Part shown: positions 56,935 through 64,000 of the stretch, in pieces
Layout: the number at the start of each line of letters is the position of its first letter
Numbering within the stretch: the first letter of the stretch is position 1
Origin: Pleurocapsa sp. PCC 7319
GTDB taxonomy: Bacteria; Cyanobacteriota; Cyanobacteriia; Cyanobacteriales; Xenococcaceae
Length of the DNA: 64,000 bases
Reading direction: 5' to 3'
NCBI RefSeq assembly: GCF_000332195.1
Contig: NZ_KB235922.1
Span: forward strand, 2,825,322 to 2,889,321
Notes under the pieces: model-generated
What the model was told of the DNA's origin: nothing
Database searches by the model: none
What the model saw: only the letters and a program-made list of their open reading frames with translations
Position numbers and translations under genes: made by a program

Positions 56935-57025
56935 CCTGCTTGATATTGCAAAATTTTGATTAAATCTATAATCTTGACAAGCTAAGTAATTATCAATACC
57001 TTCCAATTTATGGAAAAAGTTCTAA
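56935..57025 (-). pseudogene. Remnant of a third tandem copy (C-terminal end)
   Basis: The minus strand reads KLEGIDNYLACQDYRFNQNF, matching KLEGIGVGNWLACEDYKFNQ of the adjacent intact gene. It is followed by the same downstream sequence that lies beyond the end of the intact copy (TATTTAGTGATAG-like and TTGATAATATTTTCAGC words at 56850-56920 versus 55590-55660). The upstream body of the gene is gone. Confidence 0.65.
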
Positions 57026-57502
57026 ACTTATTTGCTTTCCGCATTAACCAGATCAAAGAATGTGGGTTCTCTAACTATTAGCTGCTGATTTTGAGCAACT
57101 TTAGTAAATCAGTCCCAGCATCTCTGCCAGGACTTTACTTCTTATATAATGATCGGCATCAGGATTCTGTTCGCATAATCTGACAAACGTGAGCTCGACG
57201 AGAAAATTGAAGAAAAGAAAAGGTTGAGATGTAAACTTCAAGTCGCTACCTAAACCGAGTAGATCAATACCATCTTCAACTCACTATATAGAGGATCGTC
57301 AAGGAACAAAATATGGAGCTGCGGTTGTTCCTGTAGATCAATGGCAAAGACATTATGCGGATATGGCTCCAGGCAAAGATATAGAAATTCGTGCTTGTGC
57401 CGAACCCCCTTTAGGCGATAAAAAGTGTACTAACTTCGTAAAGCTTTGAAATATCCCAATTGGCTGATGGCTGATAGCTGATAACTAGTATATTCATCCA
57501 GA
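57026..57502. other. Intergenic region with an unrecognised coding fragment
   Basis: A 52-codon frame at 57291-57449 on the plus strand reads EDRQGTKYGAAVVPVDQWQR...CAEPPLGDKKCTNFVKL and has good coding character but no start codon near its beginning. It looks like the 3' end of a degraded gene. The rest is featureless; GCTGATGGCTGATAGCTGATAAC (57463-57485) is a short slipped repeat. Confidence 0.35.
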
Positions 57503-58144
57503 TTACCTACCTAAATCGTGCAAAGAATTAATTATGGTGGCACATCGATTGGTTACAGTCTGTAAATCTTCTTTACTGGTGGAATTGGAAGGAGCGATCG
57601 CATCGCCAATCCTCACAGTTAAGGGTATGGGTTTCGGTAAAGGGAAATCATGACTTAAAATTTTTTCTGTTCCCCAAAGACTGACGGGTAACAAAGGTAC
57701 TTGAGCCTGAGCAGCGATCCAAGCAGCACCCAGTTTAGGAGCGGTGATTCTGCCATCATCGGAACGAGTACCCTGTAAGAAAACTGCTGCTATCCACCCA
57801 GATTCAATTGCCGTCATTGCTGCACGAATAGCTGCGCGATCGCCCGTACTGCGTTTGACGGGATAAGCTCCGTAGAGCTTTATTCCTTGCTTAAATACGG
57901 GGATTTTAAATAATTCTTCCTTAGCCATAAAAGCTACCGGACGACCAACGCAATTAGACAGAATTGGTGGATCAAAATAACTAGCATGATTACTGACAGC
58001 AATTAATCCCCCAGACTGGGGAACTTTTTCGGCTCCATGTATTTTGACCCTAAAGTAAGTATGTAGTGCAGGGCTAACCACCGACCACTTCAACAGATGG
58101 TAGAGTGCCAAACTGGCAAATGGTTCTCGATTTTTCCTTTCCAC
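57503..58144 (-). CDS. 1-acyl-sn-glycerol-3-phosphate acyltransferase-like (PlsC family)
   Basis: 213 residues; GTG start. The acyltransferase motifs are in order: NHASYFDPP (HX4D), GRPVAFMAKEELFKIPVF, VFLQGTRSDDGRI (here Gln for the usual Glu of EGTRS) and LLPVSLWG. Adds the second acyl chain in phospholipid synthesis at the membrane. The Gln replacement could alter activity; cyanobacteria have several PlsC homologues, so another substrate is possible. Confidence 0.88.
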   Translation of the reverse strand: MERKNREPFASLALYHLLKWSVVSPALHTYFRVKIHGAEKVPQSGGLIAVSNHASYFDPPILSNCVGRPVAFMAKEELFKIPVFKQGIKLYGAYPVKRSTGDRAAIRAAMTAIESGWIAAVFLQGTRSDDGRITAPKLGAAWIAAQAQVPLLPVSLWGTEKILSHDFPLPKPIPLTVRIGDAIAPSNSTSKEDLQTVTNRCATIINSLHDLGR

Positions 58145-58191
58145 AAACTGCTCTCAATTAATAACTTGCCGATCTCTAACTATATAATGCT

Positions 58192-59034
58192 TTAGTCACG
58201 ATCTTGAAGTTTTTCAGCTTCTTTGATTTCTTGAACCAGTTGCTCCATTTGATTCCCAATTTGGTCTTTATATGCGCTTGGGGCAGCAACATAAGCTTTT
58301 TCTAAAATTGGTTTAGCTGCTTTGAAATCTCCCTGTCTTTCTAATACTAATGCTTTGGCTAAAATAGGACGAAAATCATCTTGATTGGCTTGGTTTAATT
58401 CATCATAGAGAGCGATCGCTTCTCCGTATCGTTCTTGATTGGTATAAAGTTCTCCCAGCAAAAGTTCCACTGCTTCTTTGTCAATTGATGTTGCAGTTTG
58501 GCTATCGTCATTCTCAGCCAATTTAATAGTTTTTTTCAGCAAGGCGATCGCTCTTTCAGGCAGATCTTGAATTACATATAAATTCGTCATTCCACCTAAG
58601 GCATAGATATCACCAGGGTGACCAGATAAAACTTGATTGTAAGCCATAGCTGCCCCTTCATAATCTGTCATCTGTTGTTTAGCTTGGGCTAGCAGAATTG
58701 TATATTCTGTTTGCTCTGGATGAAGCTTCGCTAATTTCTCTAGAGGTGCGATCGCCCCTGGAATATCTTTTTGCTGTAATCTAATTTTTAGTAAACCATT
58801 TAAGGCAGTGTCGTTGTTTGGTTCTCGTTCCAAAACTTTTTGATAACCAGAGGCTTCGGCTTCTAACTTAGTTAATTCTTGTTGAGAGAGGACAATTACT
58901 TCGCTATCAGCATTCTTAGCCAAGTCTTTTCCGCTAACAACACTTCCTACTAAAGGAAGAGCGGAAACAGTTATTAAGGAAAATAACATTATTCCCATAA
59001 CGATATAAATCCAACTGCTATGTTTTTTTTTCAT
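58192..59034 (-). CDS. Membrane-anchored TPR-repeat protein
   Basis: 280 residues. An N-terminal membrane helix (about 6-26) is followed by a coiled region and four to five tetratricopeptide repeats (EREPNNDTALNGLLKIRLQQKD, HPEQTEYTILLAQAKQQMTDYEGAAMAYNQVL, HPGDIYALGGMTNLYVIQDLPERAIALLKK, then later units). TPRs are scaffolds for complex assembly. No enzymatic domain. Its partner is unknown. Confidence 0.88.
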   Translation of the reverse strand: MKKKHSSWIYIVMGIMLFSLITVSALPLVGSVVSGKDLAKNADSEVIVLSQQELTKLEAEASGYQKVLEREPNNDTALNGLLKIRLQQKDIPGAIAPLEKLAKLHPEQTEYTILLAQAKQQMTDYEGAAMAYNQVLSGHPGDIYALGGMTNLYVIQDLPERAIALLKKTIKLAENDDSQTATSIDKEAVELLLGELYTNQERYGEAIALYDELNQANQDDFRPILAKALVLERQGDFKAAKPILEKAYVAAPSAYKDQIGNQMEQLVQEIKEAEKLQDRD

Positions 59035-59312
59035 GCTCTTAACACTAAATTACGATCTGCAGACTATACTTTATTTGATTACTTTGGTCTGTATGCCGAT
59101 TCTAGTATCGTTTATCCTAGACATAGAAGCCAATGGCTCAAGACTTTATTTCGGTCAGCGATCGTAACAGACTGCGGCAAAAAAGTTCCGTGGGAATCTC
59201 TAACATATAGAAATTGAGGGTTATCTTAACTTCCATGAAAGTATAGAATATGATCTCTTGTGCAACTTAATCTCTCTTACATTGAGTAACGTTTCCGCTA
59301 TCAAATCGACTT

Positions 59313-60128
59313 ATGAATTTGGCTCAAAAAAACGACTTTAAGAATCCTAATAAACCTTCCGCTGTTGCCAATCAATCGACCAAATCTATCATGTCTAAAC
59401 AATCTCAAGATTCTGTCCCATCCAATACAGAAACCCAGTCTACCCCAGAGAGACAGCAACCAATTCCCCCTCCTTCGCATCCACGACAATATCGCGCTAT
59501 TGGCTTAATTAAGGCTAAGTATAAACAGAGCGCAGAACAGATGACTCAAGGTACCTTGGTTACTACTGACGGAGCAGAAATTGAGGCAGTTTTACTTGGT
59601 CGCATTATCAGTTTGATTAAAAATCATCTTGATCTGGAAAAAGAGCATTTGTGGGTAGTTTATCCGAGAACTAAGACCCAGGAAGAACGTCTCCATGTTC
59701 AAATCGTGGGTGTATGGGAGCCAGAGACTTTGAGTCAAAATACTGATGAGCAGGAAGTTTCCGGTGCTGAAGCCGAACACGGTTATTTTTCGATCAGAGG
59801 AGAAGTTATTTTCTACTCCACGGAGGAAAATCATGTAATTGTCAAAATCAAGCAATTTCCTCGTAAGGAAGGAGATAAGCCCAAATTTTTCAAACTCAAA
59901 TTACAGGGAATTCCTGGAGAAAAACCGCTAAAACGTTTTTGGGATTTAAAAGTCCGTCTGGAAGGAGAAAATTTAATTATCGAAGAAGGCACCGACTTAG
60001 GCTTTGCTCAGAAGCGTAAACCAAAATTCAAAAAAAACCGCAAAAAAATTCAGCTTAAGTCTTCGCGCCCAAGCAAACCTAGCCCTACTGCACGACCAGT
60101 TTTACAGAAAAAGAAAACAAAAAATTAG
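59313..60128 (+). CDS. Conserved cyanobacterial hypothetical protein with basic C-terminus
   Basis: 271 residues. A polar, likely disordered N-terminus (about 1-60) precedes a compact domain (about 65-205) with IGLIKAKYKQSAEQMTQGTLVTTDGAEIEA, HLWVVYPRT, LHVQIVGVWEPE, and FSIRGEVIFYSTEENHVIVKIKQFPR. The C-terminal 40 residues are Lys/Arg-rich. The strand pattern resembles an OB-like fold and the tail suggests nucleic-acid binding, but this is inference. Family known to me only as a cyanobacterial conserved protein. Confidence 0.75.
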   Translation: MNLAQKNDFKNPNKPSAVANQSTKSIMSKQSQDSVPSNTETQSTPERQQPIPPPSHPRQYRAIGLIKAKYKQSAEQMTQGTLVTTDGAEIEAVLLGRIISLIKNHLDLEKEHLWVVYPRTKTQEERLHVQIVGVWEPETLSQNTDEQEVSGAEAEHGYFSIRGEVIFYSTEENHVIVKIKQFPRKEGDKPKFFKLKLQGIPGEKPLKRFWDLKVRLEGENLIIEEGTDLGFAQKRKPKFKKNRKKIQLKSSRPSKPSPTARPVLQKKKTKN

Positions 60129-60152
60129 GTAGATGCACTAGTCCCAACCAAA

Positions 60153-61358
60153 TCAATCTAAGGAGACTATAGATCTGTTGGTATCCTGAGGCATAAAAGT
60201 GCGATCCCTAGGTAAGGGAGCAACTGGTTCAGTCAGGGTGAATTTCCCTGTTTCAATCCATTGTTTTAATTCCTGGGCGATTTGGCGCGAGCGATATTTG
60301 CTTGCTAGAGGAGCGACACGAACTAGTTTGCCATCAATGGTTACATGACCTTTTTGCAACTGTTCATAGCTAACTAAGCCAAAGGTCGGACGAACTCGTC
60401 GAGGTATAGAAAAATCAATTACCGGAGCAACAACATTTTGATCGACAACTGAACAGTTGTGTATTACTTCCTCCTGTAGTACAGGTAATGCTATCCCTAC
60501 TCCTAACATTAGAGAGGGACCATAGTTTTTGAAATAGCATCCTCTAACCCACCTCGCACTCATTTGTTTGGCATCCCCAATTAAAGCTACCGTAGCAGCA
60601 GGACCAATTGGAGTAAGATTTGGAAGACGTTTTTGGAGTGGAAAATGTTGTGTTCCTTCCCAAGCAACATAGCCAATTCCACCACCCAAAAAGATTTTAC
60701 TGCCTATACCGACTAGATTTAGCTCTGGGTCGTTGATTAATGGAGATATTGCCCCAGGGTTAGAATATACGGCATTACCTAATCTGGGTAGCAATGGTCC
60801 TAAATAAGTATATAGAGGGCGATCGCCGCCATTAACCCCCACAATAAAGTTTTGATAGAGATTACGAGGATTAAATAAATAAAATTGATTGATGTTATCT
60901 TTGGTAATCGTATTTTCCAAAATTGCCCGAGGATAACAATCAGTTTTTTGACCGATCGCTTTTAACTGAATTGATTTACCAGCAATTAGATCTTCAATTA
61001 CATGCCCCCCTCCTCTTTCCCAGGGAACTCCTTCCCTCAGGTTAGGGTCGGTTTCATTGAGATTATAATCAGCCATGGCAGTTGCCCCAAGATAGAGATC
61101 TACCGCTCCAAAGCCAGCATAAGCTACTATGCCATCTAGCCAACACTGACGAATTTTAATTGGCGGATCTGTGTGTCCCAGATTGATAATTGCTCCAGAA
61201 GATTCCATTGGTTCAAATGTTCCTGTGGTGACAACATCTACCTGTTTAAATACCTCTTCAACTCCCAACTTGGCGACCTTGGTTTTGACTTCCTCCACGG
61301 TCCAGGCAACTACCTGACCCCGGCTAATCTTGTCATTGATTTCCGCGATTGTCCGCAT
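60153..61358 (-). CDS. DUF39/homocysteine biosynthesis-family protein
   Basis: 401 residues. Family phrases: TIAEINDKISRGQVVAWTVEE, VDVVTTGTFEPMESSGAIINLGHTDPPIKIR, VDLYLGATAMADY, GGDRPLYTYLGPLLPRLGNAVYSNPGAI and IFLGGGIGYVAWEGTQHFP. In methanogens, DUF39 proteins with a ferredoxin partner make homocysteine from aspartate semialdehyde and sulfide. No ferredoxin partner is adjacent here. The role in this organism is therefore inferred. Confidence 0.88.
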   Translation of the reverse strand: MRTIAEINDKISRGQVVAWTVEEVKTKVAKLGVEEVFKQVDVVTTGTFEPMESSGAIINLGHTDPPIKIRQCWLDGIVAYAGFGAVDLYLGATAMADYNLNETDPNLREGVPWERGGGHVIEDLIAGKSIQLKAIGQKTDCYPRAILENTITKDNINQFYLFNPRNLYQNFIVGVNGGDRPLYTYLGPLLPRLGNAVYSNPGAISPLINDPELNLVGIGSKIFLGGGIGYVAWEGTQHFPLQKRLPNLTPIGPAATVALIGDAKQMSARWVRGCYFKNYGPSLMLGVGIALPVLQEEVIHNCSVVDQNVVAPVIDFSIPRRVRPTFGLVSYEQLQKGHVTIDGKLVRVAPLASKYRSRQIAQELKQWIETGKFTLTEPVAPLPRDRTFMPQDTNRSIVSLD

Positions 61359-61568
61359 TATAAATATCTCAACTCAACCAGCAATTATCACAAACGGTTG
61401 CTCTTTATACTAGCGAAGCATTTGTGACAAGTTAAGGCTGTGTGTTGTTTATCAATCGGTTTTTAGCTCTTAGCTATCAGCTTAGCGAAGTAATAACCCT
61501 ATTCTATCGGAGTTCTAGAGGGGTTTAACAACCAAGCGATCGCTCGGATTAATCATGCTTGAATTTGG

Positions 61569-62156
61569 TTAATTAGCAACATTGCGGGACAATTCTTGTA
61601 ATTGAGGCATTAATTGGGCAAAAGCCACCCCACGATGACTAATTTCACTTTTTGTTACTGAAGCCATCTCCGCAAAGGTCTGTTGTTGAGATGGTACATA
61701 AAAAATTGGATCATAACCAAAACCGCCATCACCTCGGGGAGAATATAATATTTCCCCAGGACATATTCCCTCGGTTTCTAAAACAATCTTGCCATCAGGG
61801 TTGGCGATCGCTACTGCACAAATGAATTTTGCCTGTCTATTAGTTGTTTCGCCTAATTCAGCTAGTAAACGGTTAATTCTATCCTTATCTGTCTTACCAT
61901 AACGTGCCGAATATAAACCTGGAGCACCATCAAGAGCATCTACTGCTAAACCAGAATCATCGGCGATCGCCCATTTTTTCAAGGCTTTTGCTACTTCTGA
62001 GGCTTTAAGACGGGCATTAGCAATAAAAGTAGTTCCTGTTTCTTCTATATCTAAGTTCGCCGGCTTTAACTCCAATTGCCAAGGTAAATCCGTGAGATAT
62101 TCCTGCATCTCCTTTAGTTTTCCTGGATTCCCCGTAGCAACAACCAACTTTTTCAT
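61569..62156 (-). CDS. rdgB: dITP/XTP pyrophosphatase (RdgB/HAM1 family)
   Basis: Removes non-canonical purine nucleotides before incorporation. 195 residues from ATG 62156 (MKKLVVATGNPGKLKEMQEYL), the classic start; a longer frame to 62177 adds seven residues not seen in the family. Motifs are SGLAVDALDGAPGLYSARYG, GDGGFGYDPIFYVP and SHRGVAF. Lone gene. Confidence 0.95.
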   Translation of the reverse strand: MKKLVVATGNPGKLKEMQEYLTDLPWQLELKPANLDIEETGTTFIANARLKASEVAKALKKWAIADDSGLAVDALDGAPGLYSARYGKTDKDRINRLLAELGETTNRQAKFICAVAIANPDGKIVLETEGICPGEILYSPRGDGGFGYDPIFYVPSQQQTFAEMASVTKSEISHRGVAFAQLMPQLQELSRNVAN

Positions 62157-62547
62157 AGATAAATCTGAAAACCTCAAAAAATAGATTAACTATCTGCCCC
62201 ATTCCAGAATACGTCTTATCTGGATTAAACTCTTCATTTCCAGTAAGAATTAGCTAGGAAAGCAGATATCTTGACTGAACTTTAGTTACGAAGACGAGCG
62301 ACCCCGCGTCGGCGTAAGACGTTTACCCAGGAGCGTTATCTGGGCAAGGGAATGCGCGAGGAAGGGTTTGGGGAAGTCGTCACTTCCCCAACAGGGGGTC
62401 TGGGGGAAAGTTCCCCCAGAGACAAATATAGTTTTGAAGGATAAATTAACAACAGAATAGTTCAGAATTAAGACATTATTAATCCACATCAAACGTAGAA
62501 TACAAAAATCTTTACTCAGAGGCTAAGAGCTGAAAGCTAAAAGCTTA
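62157..62547. other. Intergenic region with a cluster of hairpins
   Basis: Three stem-loops between 62310 and 62420: CCCAG/CTGGG (about 62330-62347), GGGGAAGT-CGTC-ACTTCCCC (62370-62389) and TCTGGGGGAA-AG-TTCCCCCAGA (62399-62420). The last two are perfect. It is markedly more GC-rich than the neighbouring DNA. A dispersed palindrome element is the best guess; a terminator role is possible for either flanking gene. Confidence 0.55.
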
Positions 62548-63990
62548 TTAAACCGAATTAGCCCAATCTCTTGCCCATTCAAGAATTTTACGAACTTCTG
62601 GCATAGTAGTAGCTTGGCAATACAGACGTAATACTGGCTCAGTCCCACTAAAACGAATGAGTAGCCAAGTATTTTCATCCATCCTAAACTTGTAGCCGTC
62701 GACATCCAGGCAATCGACAACAGTCATCCCAGCTACTTCTTGAGGAGTATCATTTTTTAGACGTTCCAATAATTTAGAACGTACATCCATACTAGCTAAA
62801 GGCAAATCAATACGATCATAGTGAGCTGTAAAATTGGTTTTCTGTTGTAGTCGGGCATAAATAGCACCCAAATCTTCTCCTGACTCAACAACTGCTTCCA
62901 AAATATAAAGAGCTGATAATAGAGCATCCCGCTCTGGTATATGGGTACCATAACCAATTCCGCCAGATTCCTCTCCACCGATCATCACTTCAGCATTCAA
63001 CATTCTGTCACCGATGTATTTATAACCAATTGGTGTTTCATAAACAGAGCGTCCATATAGTTTAGCCAGGCGGGGAATTAAATCTGAACCACTGACAGTT
63101 TTCACAATTTCTCCTGTAAAACCTTTACGCTGTGCTAGGTGTTCAATCAGGATGGGAATTAATACTTGAGAACTAAGGAAATTACCTGCGGCATCTGCAC
63201 CAGCAATGCGATCGCTATCACCATCAAATACTAAGCCAACTCTAATGCTATCAGGGTGTTGCTTGGCTCCTTCTTTTATGGCACGGAAAAAATCTGGAAG
63301 ATATTTTGGTAGGGGTTCGGGTGCGCCACCACCAAATAAAGGATCGCGATCGCTATTAATTTCTTCTACAGGACAGCCCAAAAGACGTTCTAAACCTGTA
63401 GCTGCAGCACCATGCATCACGTCTACATATACTTTCAGTTTGTCTGAGGCGATCGCTTCTTTAATAGCTGTAATATTGACTTTTTGCTGCAATCCCTGAC
63501 AATAGTTTATCCAAGGATCAAATTTCGTTATTTTTCCTGGCTTTTCTGCTTGGGGTAAGGTCTTGCCGATCATCGCCTCGATTTGCTCGGTAATTTCTGG
63601 AGGTACTGAACCACCGAAGGCACTTTTAACTTTTAATCCCAGATAAGCAGCCGGGTTATGAGATGCTGTCATCACAATTGCCCCTAAAGCATTATGAGCC
63701 TTGGCTGCCCAACTAAAAGCAGGAGTAGGAGCAAAGCACTCCGATAACAAGACATCAAATCCAGCTTCTTGCAAAGATTCTGCGGTAACTTGAGCAAAAT
63801 CTTCTGCCATAAAACGGCGATCGTAGCCAACGATTACTGTCCGATTAGCAGCAGTGTCACCATAATTTTCAGCCAAAACTTGAGCTGCTAAAGGTGCTAA
63901 CGTAGCTACTCGCTCGAAAGTAAAGTCAGCGGCGATTACCCCACGCCAGCCGTCTGTACCAAACTTAATTGGATTAACAGTAAAAGCCAT
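62548..63990 (-). CDS. Phosphoglucomutase/phosphomannomutase-family enzyme
   Basis: 480 residues. Alpha-D-phosphohexomutase signatures: FGTDGWRGVIAADFTFE, the phosphoserine loop MTASHNPAAYLGLK, metal loop VFDGDSDRIAGADAAG, sugar loop GGEESGGIGYGTHIPERD and the phosphate loop RFSGTEPVLR. Interconverts hexose 1- and 6-phosphates for glycogen and cell-wall sugar supply. Glucose versus mannose specificity is not settled by sequence. The gene is complete, starting 10 bp before the window's right edge. Confidence 0.94.
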   Translation of the reverse strand: MAFTVNPIKFGTDGWRGVIAADFTFERVATLAPLAAQVLAENYGDTAANRTVIVGYDRRFMAEDFAQVTAESLQEAGFDVLLSECFAPTPAFSWAAKAHNALGAIVMTASHNPAAYLGLKVKSAFGGSVPPEITEQIEAMIGKTLPQAEKPGKITKFDPWINYCQGLQQKVNITAIKEAIASDKLKVYVDVMHGAAATGLERLLGCPVEEINSDRDPLFGGGAPEPLPKYLPDFFRAIKEGAKQHPDSIRVGLVFDGDSDRIAGADAAGNFLSSQVLIPILIEHLAQRKGFTGEIVKTVSGSDLIPRLAKLYGRSVYETPIGYKYIGDRMLNAEVMIGGEESGGIGYGTHIPERDALLSALYILEAVVESGEDLGAIYARLQQKTNFTAHYDRIDLPLASMDVRSKLLERLKNDTPQEVAGMTVVDCLDVDGYKFRMDENTWLLIRFSGTEPVLRLYCQATTMPEVRKILEWARDWANSV

Positions 63991-64000
63991 AAAATCAAGA

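Noticed and set aside
62286-62492. 68-codon minus-strand frame over the hairpin cluster
   Set aside because: Overlaps perfect palindromes and has no coding character.

Overview
The window is chromosomal DNA of a cyanobacterium. The octamer GCGATCGC (HIP1) recurs in genes and gaps. FtsH resembles the cyanobacterial FtsH3 type, DnaK resembles cyanobacterial DnaK1, and many genes belong to families concentrated in cyanobacteria (DUF4168, DUF2157/GDYXXLXY, DEP-only and CHAT proteins, cyanobacterial hybrid kinases). The low GC, small dispersed palindromes, insertion sequences and decayed genes fit a large repeat-rich genome. I cannot fix the genus.

Layout. 1-4.9 kb: an FAD amine-oxidase-like gene cut by the window edge, leuC, a DEP-domain gene and ftsH. 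5-9.3 kb: a ParB-like small protein, about 1 kb of AT-rich DNA without genes, and a hybrid histidine kinase whose ATP-binding motifs are eroded. 9.35-11.3 kb: an IS605-type element with divergent tnpA and tnpB. 11.4-14.3 kb: two solute-binding proteins, one with an unannotated N-terminal zinc ribbon, and a dead metal-ABC permease. 14.4-21.7 kb: a PfkB kinase, a 0.43-kb repeat, a CHAT protein, transaldolase and a dnaK-dnaJ pair. 21.9-27.3 kb: tandem MscS channels, trmH, an ABM-fold protein, a GST and a TetR/small-transporter pair with visible operator repeats. 27.3-32.2 kb: a cellulose-synthase-like glycosyltransferase, a DUF547 lipoprotein and a PhyH oxygenase. 32.2-35.1 kb: a methyltransferase split by a 1675-bp IS with a 6-bp target duplication, then the second copy of the 0.43-kb repeat. 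35.1-39.4 kb: a sugar ABC permease, an NgoPII-like restriction-modification pair and purN. 39.4-42.3 kb: dnaB with a 496-residue intein in its P-loop. 42.5-50.6 kb: a MITE, membrane proteins, EF-G, hemB and tmRNA. 51-57.5 kb: DUF4168, an aldo/keto reductase, a response regulator and a decaying tandem array of secreted proteins. 57.5-64 kb: plsC, a TPR protein, a conserved hypothetical, a DUF39 protein, rdgB and a phosphohexomutase.

Most genes are monocistronic housekeeping genes. Clear functional pairs are dnaK-dnaJ, the restriction-modification pair, TetR with the small transporter, the DUF2157-GDYXXLXY pair and tnpA-tnpB. I found no wholly new multi-gene system. The items most worth follow-up are the kinase with an eroded ATP-binding site, the zinc-ribbon binding protein with no start codon next to an A10 tract, the zinc-ribbon-less TnpB, the HTH-bearing intein, the HxG PhyH enzyme, the near-identical 0.43-kb repeats and the decaying secreted-protein array.
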